Source: an uncultured Granulosicoccus sp. (lineage in GTDB: Bacteria; Pseudomonadota; Gammaproteobacteria; Granulosicoccales; Granulosicoccaceae). Taken from it: a stretch of DNA of 64,000 bases. Each line of letters opens with the position of its first letter. The stretch's first letter is position 1. A program made the translations under genes and the position numbers. Below the pieces are notes generated by a model that saw only the letters and a program-made list of their open reading frames with translations, was not told the DNA's origin and searched no databases. This document shows, piece by piece, positions 7,524 through 16,694 of this stretch. The stretch covers positions 166,314 to 230,313 of the forward strand of contig CANLNQ010000009.1 in NCBI GenBank assembly GCA_947492525.1. The letters are read 5' to 3'.

Positions 7524-9971
7524 GTGGGAGAGGCCGTCATTCGCAGAAGATTCCACGGATTTGCCTGTCTGGCAGCACTCAGCCTGAGCCTGTACTGCCT
7601 CACTTCACCGCTGCGCGCAGCGCCGCTGCAAGTCAGTGTGGGAGAGCTGGGCGAGGCCATCGACCGGCTGGACGGTGAGCCCGATGCCGTGCAGAGGCTG
7701 GTATTGCAGAAGATCCGTGACGAGTTGTCCGCCGCAGATCTGACACTGCGTGAAGGTGAGTTGCTGTTCAGCGAAGTCGCCACGGATCTGCAAGGTAGCA
7801 ACAGTTGCAACCGTACCGAGGTGCGTACGCTGAACACGAATGTGACGCTGGCCTCGGATACGCGTCTGTTTATGTCGCTGGAGTCCATCGATCAGCCGAT
7901 CACGATCGGGTTGGAACTGGATGCACGAATCGTGGCGCAAGGGCGGGCCAAGCAGATCTTCGGTTTTCGCCTGGATGGCTGTCAGGAACTGGCCAGTGAC
8001 AGTTTCAGTTTCGATGCCAGTGGTACCGCTGCCTTGTCGCTGGAATTGGAATTGCAGCTCAATCCGGTGCTGGAGACCGACAGGCAGCGCCTGATCCTGC
8101 GCCCCGACATCAACCTGAGCGGCAGCCTTGTCCGGCATGATATCCGCGCCGATGTCGATGATTCACTGCTGCGCGATGTGCTGGAGAGCCTGCTGGAAGA
8201 CGAAATCGATGATGCGCTGGATCCCGGGGAGATCAGGCGCATGGTGGATCAGTTGCAACAGGATCTGCTCTCGGCGCTCGATGCCGAGCTGGACAACGGC
8301 TTGTTGATTGTCGATCTGCCGGATCCGTCCGATGAACAGATCGATCGCCTGTACAGTCTGTTGTCACCGGAAGGAGATTTTTCTCTGTCGTTGGGCTATC
8401 TGCGAACGCATCGGCTGGAGTTGCTCGCAGCGTTGGTACTCGGTGATGATGACCGCCTGGAAGAGCTCTTCGGCGGTGCTGCCCAGTGTGAGGCCGCTGG
8501 CATTCTGCAAACCTCGTTATTGCATCAGCCCTTGTATACCCTCGATGGGGCGGGGTGCTCGGCGGTACAGATTCCCGACACTGCAGGCCCTGATGAAGAA
8601 TTGCTGGTCGAGCAGATCAACGCCACCACCTGGTATGCCGACGATTCCTGCCAGCTGGCGGTGGATTTCGAGGCCAGCAGCACGGTGGACTATTGCCGGG
8701 CAGTGCTCGATTCCCGACGTCTGGGCAATGCCGCCTCATTCAGTGACGAGCTCGATCGTTGGACCTTGTCCCCCGGTACGCGCTTCGACATCGGTGCCGT
8801 GCCGCTTGACGGCCGATTGCAGCCCTTCACCCAGCGTGTGAACTACAAGCGTGTCAGCACGGACATGGGCCAGTGCGAACTGGAGATGCGCATTCATGCG
8901 CCACATCCCGGCGCCATTGACCCGGCTGTCCAGACCTCGGAATTGCGCCCCCTGGTCGCGTTCCACGGTGGCAGCTGGCAACGGCGTTCATCCGGCGCGC
9001 TGGGAATCGAGTCGTTTGCCACGCAGCTGGTCAACCAGGGATTCGTGGTGTTCGCACCGTTCTATCGGCTTATTGGTGATGCAGAAGGCACGATGGAATG
9101 CAACAACGCCACGCTCGAACAGGTACTGCAGGATGCCAGCGACGCGTTGACCTGGGTGTTGCAGAACGGCTCGACCTACGGTGTCAGTGGCAAACCGGTG
9201 CTGTTCGGCCAATCGGCCGGTGGCCATCTGGCAGGCGTTCTGGCCGTGGAACGTGCCGCAGAGATTGCCAGTGCTGTCCTGTTCTATGCACCGGTGGATT
9301 TCAGTGACTTCGTAAGGCAACTGCTCGAAGGAGAAGTCGATACCCGGACGGGGCAGCGTATTCTGGAAGCCGTTGTCGGGCAGACGATGGAGAACGTGGA
9401 TGTGACGGCACCCCTGATTCAACGCAATACGCTGCCGGATCGTGTGCTTATCGATTCGGCTGCCAGCCCACCCAAACCCCTGCCACCGTTCTTTTTGCTG
9501 CATGGTGAGCAGGATACGGTGTTGCCCTATCAGCAGTCTGTTCGCCTGTGCAATGCACTGGCGGATATCGCTCTGGATACACCGGTCGTGCTGCCGTCGG
9601 CCACTGGCGAGCTGCGCCGCATCTTCCAGTGCGGCACATCGGGCAGTCAGTTCCATCTGATTGCCGAAGGCGAACATGCGCTGGATCTGTGTATTGCAGA
9701 CGAACTGTGTCTGGCCGGCAGCCCTGCCAGCGCAGAGCTGACCCGGGATTCGATCGAACAGATGCTCGACTGGATCACGACAGTGCCCGAAACCTCTGTC
9801 ACCGACGAGGTTCCTGCGGATGATGATCCGCTTGTTGCCGGAGGCACAATGGGTGTATCCAGTGGTGGAGGGAGCCTGTCTACCTGGCTATCCGGTCTGT
9901 TGCTGTTGTTGCTTGCCCGTCGACGCCGGGTTCGGCGCGTCGTCAGATACCCCGAATACGAGTTGCATTGA
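7524..9971 (+). CDS. Surface-anchored esterase/lipase, alpha/beta hydrolase with GlyGly-CTERM-like tail
   Basis: 815 residues from a GTG at 7524. There is an N-terminal signal peptide (CLAALSLSLYCLTS..RAAP), then about 430 residues I cannot assign, acidic and Leu/Asp-rich. Next comes an alpha/beta hydrolase domain (~440-760) with the HGGSW oxyanion-hole motif (His481), nucleophile elbow GQSAGG (Ser564), acid Asp664 in HGEQDTVLPY and a candidate His718 in EGEHALD, resembling carboxylesterase/feruloyl-esterase-like enzymes. The C-terminus has a Gly/Ser patch (SSGGGS), a short hydrophobic segment and RRRRVRR. This three-part tail is the pattern of GlyGly-CTERM proteins processed by rhombosortase, pointing to the cell surface. 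Substrate unknown. It converges on the M24 gene with an octamer array between. Confidence 0.87.
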   Translation: MGEAVIRRRFHGFACLAALSLSLYCLTSPLRAAPLQVSVGELGEAIDRLDGEPDAVQRLVLQKIRDELSAADLTLREGELLFSEVATDLQGSNSCNRTEVRTLNTNVTLASDTRLFMSLESIDQPITIGLELDARIVAQGRAKQIFGFRLDGCQELASDSFSFDASGTAALSLELELQLNPVLETDRQRLILRPDINLSGSLVRHDIRADVDDSLLRDVLESLLEDEIDDALDPGEIRRMVDQLQQDLLSALDAELDNGLLIVDLPDPSDEQIDRLYSLLSPEGDFSLSLGYLRTHRLELLAALVLGDDDRLEELFGGAAQCEAAGILQTSLLHQPLYTLDGAGCSAVQIPDTAGPDEELLVEQINATTWYADDSCQLAVDFEASSTVDYCRAVLDSRRLGNAASFSDELDRWTLSPGTRFDIGAVPLDGRLQPFTQRVNYKRVSTDMGQCELEMRIHAPHPGAIDPAVQTSELRPLVAFHGGSWQRRSSGALGIESFATQLVNQGFVVFAPFYRLIGDAEGTMECNNATLEQVLQDASDALTWVLQNGSTYGVSGKPVLFGQSAGGHLAGVLAVERAAEIASAVLFYAPVDFSDFVRQLLEGEVDTRTGQRILEAVVGQTMENVDVTAPLIQRNTLPDRVLIDSAASPPKPLPPFFLLHGEQDTVLPYQQSVRLCNALADIALDTPVVLPSATGELRRIFQCGTSGSQFHLIAEGEHALDLCIADELCLAGSPASAELTRDSIEQMLDWITTVPETSVTDEVPADDDPLVAGGTMGVSSGGGSLSTWLSGLLLLLLARRRRVRRVVRYPEYELH

Positions 9972-10001
9972 ACGGCTGACTTTCAGGCATTTGCGCTTAC
10001 G

Positions 10002-10109
10002 CTGGCTCGCTGGCTCGCTGGCTCGCTCGTTCGCCGCTTCGCCGCTTCGCCGCTTCGCCGCTTCGCCGCTTCGCCGCTTCTCCGGTTCTCCGGTTCTCCG
10101 GTTCTCCGG
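10002..10109 (+). repeat. Octamer tandem array in three blocks between convergent genes
   Basis: Three consecutive homogeneous blocks of 8-bp units: 3 x CTGGCTCG (10002-10025), a CTCG half unit, 6 x TTCGCCGC (10030-10077) and 4 x TTCTCCGG (10078-10109). It fills most of the 168-bp gap between the esterase (ends 9971) and the M24 hydrolase (ends 10140), so it lies 3' of both. On the minus strand the units read CCGGAGAA, GCGGCGAA and CGAGCCAG. The frames running through it encode low-complexity peptides and are not believable genes. Confidence 0.97.
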
Positions 10110-10139
10110 CACTGGCTCTCGCGAAAGACCCCGCCGCTG

Positions 10140-11306
10140 CTATTTGACGGTAAGGCCGCCGGGCGTCGTACAGAGGCATTCCACACCGGTATCGGTAATG
10201 AGAATCGGCTCGGTCATTTCGATGCCGCCATCGTCCAGCCACATCGCAGGCATGAAATGGAAGGTCATGCCCGCCTGCAGTACGGTGCGGTCGCCGCGAC
10301 GGAATGACATGGTGCGCTCTCCCCAATCCGGTGGATAGGACAGGCCGATCGAGTAGCCACAGCGGCTGTCCTTCTCGAAGCCGAGCCGGTTGAGCGTGTC
10401 ATTGAAGGCGTTGGCGATGTCCTCGCAGTGGTTACCGGGGCGAGCGACCGCCAGTCCGGCACTGACTGCTTCCTGCACGGCATTTTCGGCAGCGCGGTAT
10501 TTTGCGGGTGGCTCGCCGAAGAACAGGGTGCGCGACTGCGGACAGTGGTAGCGACGGTAGACCCCGGCGATTTCGAAAAAGGTACATTCATCGGCCTTCA
10601 GGGGGCTGTCGTCCCAGGTCATGTGAGGTGCCGTTGCGTCCATGCCCGATGGCGTCAGCGGAACAATGGCCGGGTAGTCCCCCCAGCAATCATCGACACC
10701 CTCGATGGCGGCGGCATAGATGGAGGCGACCAGTTCGTTCTTGCGCAGGCCGGGTTCAGCCCGTTCCACGATGGTCTGGTGCATATGCTCGACAATTCGC
10801 GCGGCCTTGCGCATGCAGTCGATCTCTGCCTCGCTCTTGACGGCGCGTTGCCAGTTGACCAGCCCGGTGGCGTCCACGAAGTGGTGGTCCTTCAGCGATT
10901 CGCTCAGGCAGATATGAGCTGCTGCCGAGTAATAATAGTTGTCCAGCTCGACACCGATGGTAGAGGCTTTCCAGTCGCGTTCGAGAATCAGGGAGGCCAG
11001 GGTTACCATGGGGTGTTTGTCGGGATTCTGCACATAGGAATCTTCGTATCCCACGACGTTCTCTTCACCCATGATGACGGTACGCCAGGCACCCAGTGCG
11101 TCCATGGAGCGGCCCCACCAGACAGGTTCCTCCGACGGCCCGATCAACACGGCCTGATGCACATAGAATGACCAGCCGTCATAGCCGGTCAGCCAGGCCA
11201 TGTTGGACGGGTCGCTGATCACCAGCAGGTCGATACCACGCGCCTGCATGGCGCTGCGGGTGGCGGTCAGACGAGCGGCGTATTCTTCGGGAGTGAAGTA
11301 GGCCAT
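10140..11306 (-). CDS. M24-family hydrolase, ectoine hydrolase (DoeA/EutD)-like
   Basis: 388 residues of the creatinase/Xaa-Pro aminopeptidase (pita-bread) fold. It resembles ectoine hydrolase DoeA through its whole length; the region GYSIGLSYPPDWGERTMS and the following GMTFHFMPAMW are especially typical. In DoeA this enzyme opens the ectoine ring to N-acetyl-diaminobutyrate. As in DoeA, the usual five metal ligands of M24 peptidases are not obviously all kept. ATG at 11306 follows AGGAGATTGCATC. It is the last gene of a polyamine-type ABC importer operon. None of the usual partners doeB, doeC, doeD or eutBC is nearby, so the substrate may differ; an imported cyclic amidine or proline-like compound is a reasonable guess. 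Confidence 0.75.
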   Translation of the reverse strand: MAYFTPEEYAARLTATRSAMQARGIDLLVISDPSNMAWLTGYDGWSFYVHQAVLIGPSEEPVWWGRSMDALGAWRTVIMGEENVVGYEDSYVQNPDKHPMVTLASLILERDWKASTIGVELDNYYYSAAAHICLSESLKDHHFVDATGLVNWQRAVKSEAEIDCMRKAARIVEHMHQTIVERAEPGLRKNELVASIYAAAIEGVDDCWGDYPAIVPLTPSGMDATAPHMTWDDSPLKADECTFFEIAGVYRRYHCPQSRTLFFGEPPAKYRAAENAVQEAVSAGLAVARPGNHCEDIANAFNDTLNRLGFEKDSRCGYSIGLSYPPDWGERTMSFRRGDRTVLQAGMTFHFMPAMWLDDGGIEMTEPILITDTGVECLCTTPGGLTVK

Positions 11307-11346
11307 GATGCAATCTCCTGATCAGCCGCTGTTTGTCTTCAGATAC

Positions 11347-12204
11347 TCAGCTGGGACTGAGCCCACGCAGTCGTTCGGATCGGCGCCGTAGCATTTCAAG
11401 CACGCTCAACAACACGATGGAGATGGCAACCATGATGGTGGCCACTGCCAGTATGGTCGGTGATATCTGTTCACGAAGCCCGGTGAACATCTGCCAGGGC
11501 AGGGTTTTCTGACCCGCCGAGCCCAGAAACAGCACGACCACCACTTCATCGAAAGAGGTAATGAAGGCGAACAGGGCGCCGGAGACGACACCGGGAATGA
11601 TCAACGGCATCTGCACCTTGAAGAAGGTCGTGACAGGGTCTGCTCCCATGCTGGCAGCGGCTCGTGTCAGCGAGCGATCGAAGCCGACCATGGTTGCGGT
11701 GACCGTGATGATGACAAAGGGCGTGCCCAAGGCTGCGTGTGCCAGCACGACGCCCCAGTAGGTGCCTTGCAATCCGATGCGGGAATAGAAGAAGTACATG
11801 CCGGCGGCAGAAATGATCAGTGGCACGATCATCGGCGAGATGAGGATGGCCATGATCGCTCGACGAAAGGGCACATGACTCTGTGACAGGCCGATCGCCG
11901 CCAGGGTACCCAGCGCCGTGGACAGGACTGTGGCAGCCGGGGCAATCAGAAACGAATTCTTCAGCGCCTGTTGCCAGTCACCGTTGGTGAAGAAGTCGTG
12001 ATAGTGCTTCAGCGAATAGCCTTCAGGGCTCAGTGACAGCATGGCCGGGGTGAAGGTAAAGAAGTCCTCGGCGTTGAATGACAGCGGAATGATCGTCAGG
12101 ATCGGCGCAATCAGGAAGAACAGGATGAAGCCGCAGATGACGTATCGAAACGTGTAATGCCAGATACGTTGACCGGTGGAGGCGTAGGCAGGAAGTGCGC
12201 TCAT
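11347..12204 (-). CDS. ABC transporter permease, PotC type
   Basis: 285-residue inner-membrane permease of the spermidine/putrescine importer family. There are six predicted membrane helices, the first at ~17-40 (FRYVICGFILFFLIAPILTI). The EAA loop that docks on the ATPase lies around residues 185-205 (AAASMGADPVTTFFKVQMPLI). It starts three bases after the PotB-type gene and is followed, after 40 bases, by the M24 hydrolase. It would form the heterodimeric channel with the upstream permease. Confidence 0.92.
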   Translation of the reverse strand: MSALPAYASTGQRIWHYTFRYVICGFILFFLIAPILTIIPLSFNAEDFFTFTPAMLSLSPEGYSLKHYHDFFTNGDWQQALKNSFLIAPAATVLSTALGTLAAIGLSQSHVPFRRAIMAILISPMIVPLIISAAGMYFFYSRIGLQGTYWGVVLAHAALGTPFVIITVTATMVGFDRSLTRAAASMGADPVTTFFKVQMPLIIPGVVSGALFAFITSFDEVVVVLFLGSAGQKTLPWQMFTGLREQISPTILAVATIMVAISIVLLSVLEMLRRRSERLRGLSPS

Positions 12205-12207
12205 GGA

Positions 12208-13824
12208 TTACCCCAGCTTCACGTTGTCGATGCCCACGATACGATCGTAGGTCCAGTACAGTGCCAGTACCAGAATCAGAAGGATGGAGCCCAGGGCGGC
12301 CGCCAATCCCCAGTTGAGTGATGAACTGATGTGGTAGGCGATGCGGTTCGAGATGAACACGCCCGTGGTGCCACCGACCAGTTCGGGGGTGATGTAGTAG
12401 CCGATGGACAGGATGAAGACCAGAATGGAGCCGGCACCGATGCCGGGTACGGTGTTGGGGAAGTAGACTCGCCAGAAGGCCAGGGAGTCACTGGCACCCA
12501 TGGATTTCGCCGCCCTCATGTAGGTGGGTGAGATCGTCTTCATGACCGAGAACAGTGGCAGGATCATGAACGGAAGCAGTATGTGAGTCATGGCGATGAT
12601 GGTGCCCGTCATGTTGTTGATCATGACCAGTCTGCCTGCCTCGTTGATGACGCCTGCCCAGACAAGCAGATCGTTGATGACACCTTGTTGTTGCAACAGC
12701 ACTTTCCAGGCACTGGTTCGCACCAGCAATGAGGTCCAGAAAGGCAGCAGGACCAGAATCAATACCATGTTCGATGCGCGCACCGACAGATTTGCCAGCA
12801 GATAGGCAACCGGGTAGCCCAGCAATATGCAGCTTCCGGTGATGATCAGGCTCATGAATATCGTCCTGACAAACAGCTTCAGATAGAGACGTTCATTGTC
12901 GGGTTTCTGTTCGATGCCTTCCGAGGTTCGCTCGGCATCGATGGCGGCCAGGAAATAGCTGTCGACGATTCGCGGGGACAGCCTTTGTATGGCTTGCCAG
13001 TTGTCGATATCGGCCCAGCCCTTGTCGATATCGGCGAACTGCGCCTTGAAATCGTCATTGCCAATGGTGTCGATCTTGCCGGCCAGTTGCTTGAAAAGCG
13101 CCACTGCGGTGGTGTTCTTGCTGTTGGCCAGGGCGGTTATATCGCTCGCGGGCATGCTGGCCAGGTCGTGATACAGCGCCGCGTAGGTAAATCCGTGCGG
13201 CACGGTGGTAGTCGGGTCCAGGGCTTCCTTTTCCTCCGACAGATACCAGGCTTCCCAGTTCTTCCAGGATTGTGCGGTGGCTGCAAACTTGCCGGGCCAC
13301 GCGGCCATGGAGCGTAGCGCTGTCCAGGCGTCCGGCGTATCCCAGGCAGGGTCGATGGCTATGAAGCCTGCCTGGGCCGTTTCGTTATCCAGCGCCTTGA
13401 TCTTGCGACCACTCTTGCGAAATACGCTGGAGATACCCGGTTGATCGTAGTTGAGACGGCTACCGAGCCGTGTGTGAATCTTGACTTCCTGCGCCAGCAT
13501 CATGTCATCGGCAAGTGCGGCAAAAACTGCCTCGTCGGGTAGTTCGCCACTATCGGCGTCCCAACTGGCGAGTGCGCGAACGGTGCCGGGAAGTGTGTCT
13601 TCCACGATCTTGTTCTCGACCGAACGGAACAGCATGTCACCGATCGGGAGTACAAAGCTGATGAGTATGAAGATCAGCAGCGGGGCGATGAGGAACAAGG
13701 CCCGAAGCTTTTCGCGACGCAGGGCGCGGGCGAGGCTGCGTTTGAGGGGTTGTCCATCCTTGGTCAAGGGATCGGCGGATCCGCTGATACTGGAATTGGA
13801 TGATGCCGTGGTAGATGCGCTCAA
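12208..13824 (-). CDS. ABC transporter permease, PotB type, with large periplasmic insertion
   Basis: 538 residues, well above the ~280-300 usual for PotB. The extra length is a ~210-residue hydrophilic segment (about 70-290) between the first helix (LFLIAPLLIFILISFVLPIGDMLF, 43-66) and the second (~318). Similar long loops occur in a subgroup of PotB-like permeases. The EAA motif is AAKSMGASDSLAFWRVYFPN. The start is taken as the TTG at 13824, preceded by GAGGAAAA; no in-frame ATG gives the full first helix. A strong hairpin lies between this gene and the upstream binding-protein gene. Confidence 0.88.
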   Translation of the reverse strand: MSASTTASSNSSISGSADPLTKDGQPLKRSLARALRREKLRALFLIAPLLIFILISFVLPIGDMLFRSVENKIVEDTLPGTVRALASWDADSGELPDEAVFAALADDMMLAQEVKIHTRLGSRLNYDQPGISSVFRKSGRKIKALDNETAQAGFIAIDPAWDTPDAWTALRSMAAWPGKFAATAQSWKNWEAWYLSEEKEALDPTTTVPHGFTYAALYHDLASMPASDITALANSKNTTAVALFKQLAGKIDTIGNDDFKAQFADIDKGWADIDNWQAIQRLSPRIVDSYFLAAIDAERTSEGIEQKPDNERLYLKLFVRTIFMSLIITGSCILLGYPVAYLLANLSVRASNMVLILVLLPFWTSLLVRTSAWKVLLQQQGVINDLLVWAGVINEAGRLVMINNMTGTIIAMTHILLPFMILPLFSVMKTISPTYMRAAKSMGASDSLAFWRVYFPNTVPGIGAGSILVFILSIGYYITPELVGGTTGVFISNRIAYHISSSLNWGLAAALGSILLILVLALYWTYDRIVGIDNVKLG

Positions 13825-13879
13825 GGCCGGGTTTTCCTCATTCCGCTTTCAGTAAAGAGTCCGATCGTGAAGGTTCTTG

Positions 13880-13913
13880 ACCGATCGCAACGCAGCAGCG
13901 CGTTGCGATCGGT
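13880..13913 (-). promoter_or_regulatory. Intercistronic RNA hairpin between binding protein and permease genes
   Basis: A perfect 14-bp inverted repeat, ACCGATCGCAACGC and its complement, separated by the 6-base loop AGCAGC. It lies in the 154-bp gap inside the importer operon, 65 bases after the binding-protein stop. There is no T-run on the minus strand, so it is not a classic terminator. Hairpins in this position, as in the malE-malF gap, protect the upstream message and give more binding protein than permease; that role is inferred here. Confidence 0.6.
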
Positions 13914-13978
13914 TCTGGTCCGGAAATGCGGCGTGGAGCGGACACATTTTCCGGGTCCTTCAACCAGCGGGTCGGGTC

Positions 13979-15109
13979 TTATTGAGCCAACCAGGATTGG
14001 AACTTGGCATCCAGATCATCACGATTGTCTGCCCACCATTCGTAGTTGTACAGAAAGGTGTTGGTTGCATTGGCCGGGTCGGTTGGCATATGCGGCGCCA
14101 TATCAATACCCAGTTCGGCATGCTGACCTACCAGTGGTGCAGAGGACTTTCGTGCGGGCCCGTAGGAGATGTACTTGGACTGATCTGCCAGACGCTGAGT
14201 GTCCGTGGCAAACTTGATGTAGTGCAGGGCGCGGTTCTTGCGCTCCTCACTCAGGCCTTCGGGAATGATCCAGCCGTCGAGGTCGAACACCTGAGCGTCC
14301 CACAGCATGGCAACGGGTTGCTTCTGCTCTTCGATGACAGAGAACAGACGGCCGTTATAGGTAGAGCCGATGACCGCCTCACCGTCTGCCAACAGCTGCG
14401 GTGTTTCAGCACCGGCGGACCACCAGATGACGTCGTCCTTGATGGTGGCAAGCTTGTCCAGTGCCTGAGTGACACCTTCGTCGGTAGAGAGCACATCGTA
14501 GACATCGTCCTTGGCAACGCCGTCACAGATCAGAGCCCATTCCATGTTGTTGATGGGACGCTTTTCCAGCGCACGCTTGCCGGGAAAGGTTGCTGTATCG
14601 AATACGGCACAGACATCTTCAGGCGTGTTGTCACCCCAGGCTTCGACATCGGTTCGATAGCCGAACGTGGTTGAATAGACGATCTGCGGGATGAAGCAAT
14701 CGGATACCAGCAGGTCGCCGAAATCTTCTGACGCAGGTGTGCCGTCGGGGGCTGCGGCCAGCTGCTCGTCCGCATCGATTTCCATTGCCAGACCTTCGTC
14801 GCACAGACGAATGGCATCGGAGGCGACCACGTCAACGACGTCCCAGGTGACGTTGTTGGCTTCATTCATGGCGCGCAGTTTGGGCACGGCTTCGTTCGAT
14901 GATTCATCATTGATTATTTCGACGCCGGTCAAAGCCGAATAAGGCTTGCTGTACGCCTCGATCTGGGAGTTCGAGTACGCGCCACCCCAGGAAACGATGG
15001 TCAGCTCGTCGACGCAATTCTCACAAGCGGGGAGTTCATCGGCAGCCGATGCTGCCAGGGCGACCGCACTCAGTGCGAAGGCACCGGTGAGTCCGTAAAT
15101 GATCTTCAT
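13979..15109 (-). CDS. ABC transporter periplasmic binding protein, PotD/PotF type
   Basis: Captures the importer's substrate in the periplasm. 376 residues from the ATG at 15109, which follows AGGAATTCCAGC and opens a signal peptide (MKIIYGLTGAFALSAVALAASA). The frame continues 17 codons upstream but that stretch is not signal-like. The mature protein begins with two Cys (LPACENCVDEL), then the LTIVSWGGAYSNSQ strand typical of this family. It sits between the ATPase gene and the first permease gene. The polyamine-family label describes fold; the neighbouring ectoine-hydrolase-like enzyme suggests another nitrogen compound. Confidence 0.91.
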   Translation of the reverse strand: MKIIYGLTGAFALSAVALAASAADELPACENCVDELTIVSWGGAYSNSQIEAYSKPYSALTGVEIINDESSNEAVPKLRAMNEANNVTWDVVDVVASDAIRLCDEGLAMEIDADEQLAAAPDGTPASEDFGDLLVSDCFIPQIVYSTTFGYRTDVEAWGDNTPEDVCAVFDTATFPGKRALEKRPINNMEWALICDGVAKDDVYDVLSTDEGVTQALDKLATIKDDVIWWSAGAETPQLLADGEAVIGSTYNGRLFSVIEEQKQPVAMLWDAQVFDLDGWIIPEGLSEERKNRALHYIKFATDTQRLADQSKYISYGPARKSSAPLVGQHAELGIDMAPHMPTDPANATNTFLYNYEWWADNRDDLDAKFQSWLAQ

Positions 15110-15329
15110 GCTGGAATTCCTCTTTGAAATCATACGAAAGACTAACATATGCAAGCACAACTCTCATGAACGAAACGCACCAATTGAGGGCGTTTCGACG
15201 CAACATGCACTTGTCTTGTGTGCCTGTTTGGTGCAAACGACCACAGAAACAGGATATTCATAGCTGTTGTTCTATGAAGATGACTGCATCCCCTGAAATT
15301 GCGCTGCCAGGGGCTTTTACAGCACGGCT

Positions 15330-16445
15330 TCAGGTGACCGGATCCAGCGCCTTGGCGTCAATGGCGCTCCAGCCCAGTTTGTAGACTTCGCCCTCTACCG
15401 GGACTGTGTTGCGACCTCCGTTGGGCACCTTGACGATGAATTCATCGTTGCCCGCGACACTCATGACAATACGCAGGTGATCACCCAGATAGAGCACCTC
15501 CTTGACCACACCATCCACGACATTGTCGCGACTCTCGCTCGGTTGCAGCTCGATGCGCTCCGGTCTGAGGGAAATGGTGGATCGGGTGCCCGGTTCGCCG
15601 ATATTGACGGCTTCGGCCTCGACCTGCGTTCCGTCATCGAGCGTCAGGCTGCACAGGTTGCCATTTCTCGCGGTGACCTTGCCGGACAGCTTGTTGTTCT
15701 CACCGATGAATTGTGCAACGAAGGAATTCTGCGGGCTTTCATACAAGGCATCGGGCGAGGACAACTGCTGGATGACACCGTCCTGGAAGACAGCAACTCT
15801 GTCCGACATGGTCAGGGCTTCGGTCTGATCGTGGGTGACGTAGACCACGCTGACACCCAGGCTTTCATGGATATGCTTGATCTCGTACTGCATCTGCTCA
15901 CGCAGTTGCTTGTCCAGAGCACCCAGCGGTTCGTCCATCAGTACCAGGTCGGGATCGAAGACCAGTGCACGTGCGACCGCAACCCGTTGCTGCTGCCCGC
16001 CTGAGAGCTGGGCAGGGCGGCGGTTGCCGAAGGCGCCCAGTTCAACCATATCCAGTGCACGCTTGACCTTGGCATCACGTTCACTCTTGCCCAGTTTCCG
16101 TATTTCCAGTGGGAATGCCAGATTTTCGGCCACACTCATGTGCGGAAACAGTGCGTAGTTCTGGAACACCATGCCGATGCCGCGCTTGCGCGGTGGCACG
16201 TTGTTGATGGGTTTGTCGTTCAGGAAGATCTCGCCGTGGGTGGCCGGCTCGAAGCCTGCCAGCATCATGAGGCAGGTGGTCTTGCCCGAGCCGGAGGGGC
16301 CCAGCATCGTGACGAATTCACCCGGTGCGATATCCAGGTTCAGATCCTTGACGACGAGTGTGATCCCATCGTAGCTTTTTTGCACGTGGTCGAAGCGCAC
16401 CGCCGCGCCGCGTACCTCTGTGGAGGTCTGGGCTGTTGCATTCAT
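15330..16445 (-). CDS. ABC transporter ATP-binding protein, PotA type
   Basis: 371-residue cytoplasmic ATPase powering the polyamine-type importer. Motifs: Walker [10 protein letters not shown] (~50-58), Q-loop [10 protein letters not shown], signature [15 protein letters not shown], Walker [13 protein letters not shown] and H-loop VTHDQ. A C-terminal TOBE-type regulatory region follows from about residue 250. First gene of a five-gene operon (ATPase, binding protein, two permeases, M24 hydrolase), with a 220-base gap to the binding protein. The 249 bases upstream (16446-16694) presumably carry the promoter; I see no convincing operator there. Confidence 0.93.
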   Translation of the reverse strand: MNATAQTSTEVRGAAVRFDHVQKSYDGITLVVKDLNLDIAPGEFVTMLGPSGSGKTTCLMMLAGFEPATHGEIFLNDKPINNVPPRKRGIGMVFQNYALFPHMSVAENLAFPLEIRKLGKSERDAKVKRALDMVELGAFGNRRPAQLSGGQQQRVAVARALVFDPDLVLMDEPLGALDKQLREQMQYEIKHIHESLGVSVVYVTHDQTEALTMSDRVAVFQDGVIQQLSSPDALYESPQNSFVAQFIGENNKLSGKVTARNGNLCSLTLDDGTQVEAEAVNIGEPGTRSTISLRPERIELQPSESRDNVVDGVVKEVLYLGDHLRIVMSVAGNDEFIVKVPNGGRNTVPVEGEVYKLGWSAIDAKALDPVT

Positions 16446-16694
16446 GGTATCTGTCAGTCTGCTTTTTCGGGGAATCAGGAAACGACAGAAGCTACCATAC
16501 CGGCTTCCGGCTGGAAATACATGCCTTGCGTGGTATCCCGTGCCGGTGGAAAGGCCATATTGATGATGCAGTGCACACAGGCACTACCGGGGTGCGCCCG
16601 TCATGCAGGTTCAGGACAATGGGCGGTGACATGAGTCGACCGATGATGCGCCGTCATTGCTGGTGGCTTGCCGACTGGGGACGTAGTAGTCTTG

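Noticed and set aside
9888..10326. Minus-strand frames encoding Arg/Gly/Glu/Ala-rich octapeptide repeats
   Set aside because: Translation of the octamer array and of the end of the M24 gene on the same strand in the wrong frame.
10140..11306. Full ectoine degradation locus
   Set aside because: Only the hydrolase-like gene is present; the other doe/eut genes are not in the window.
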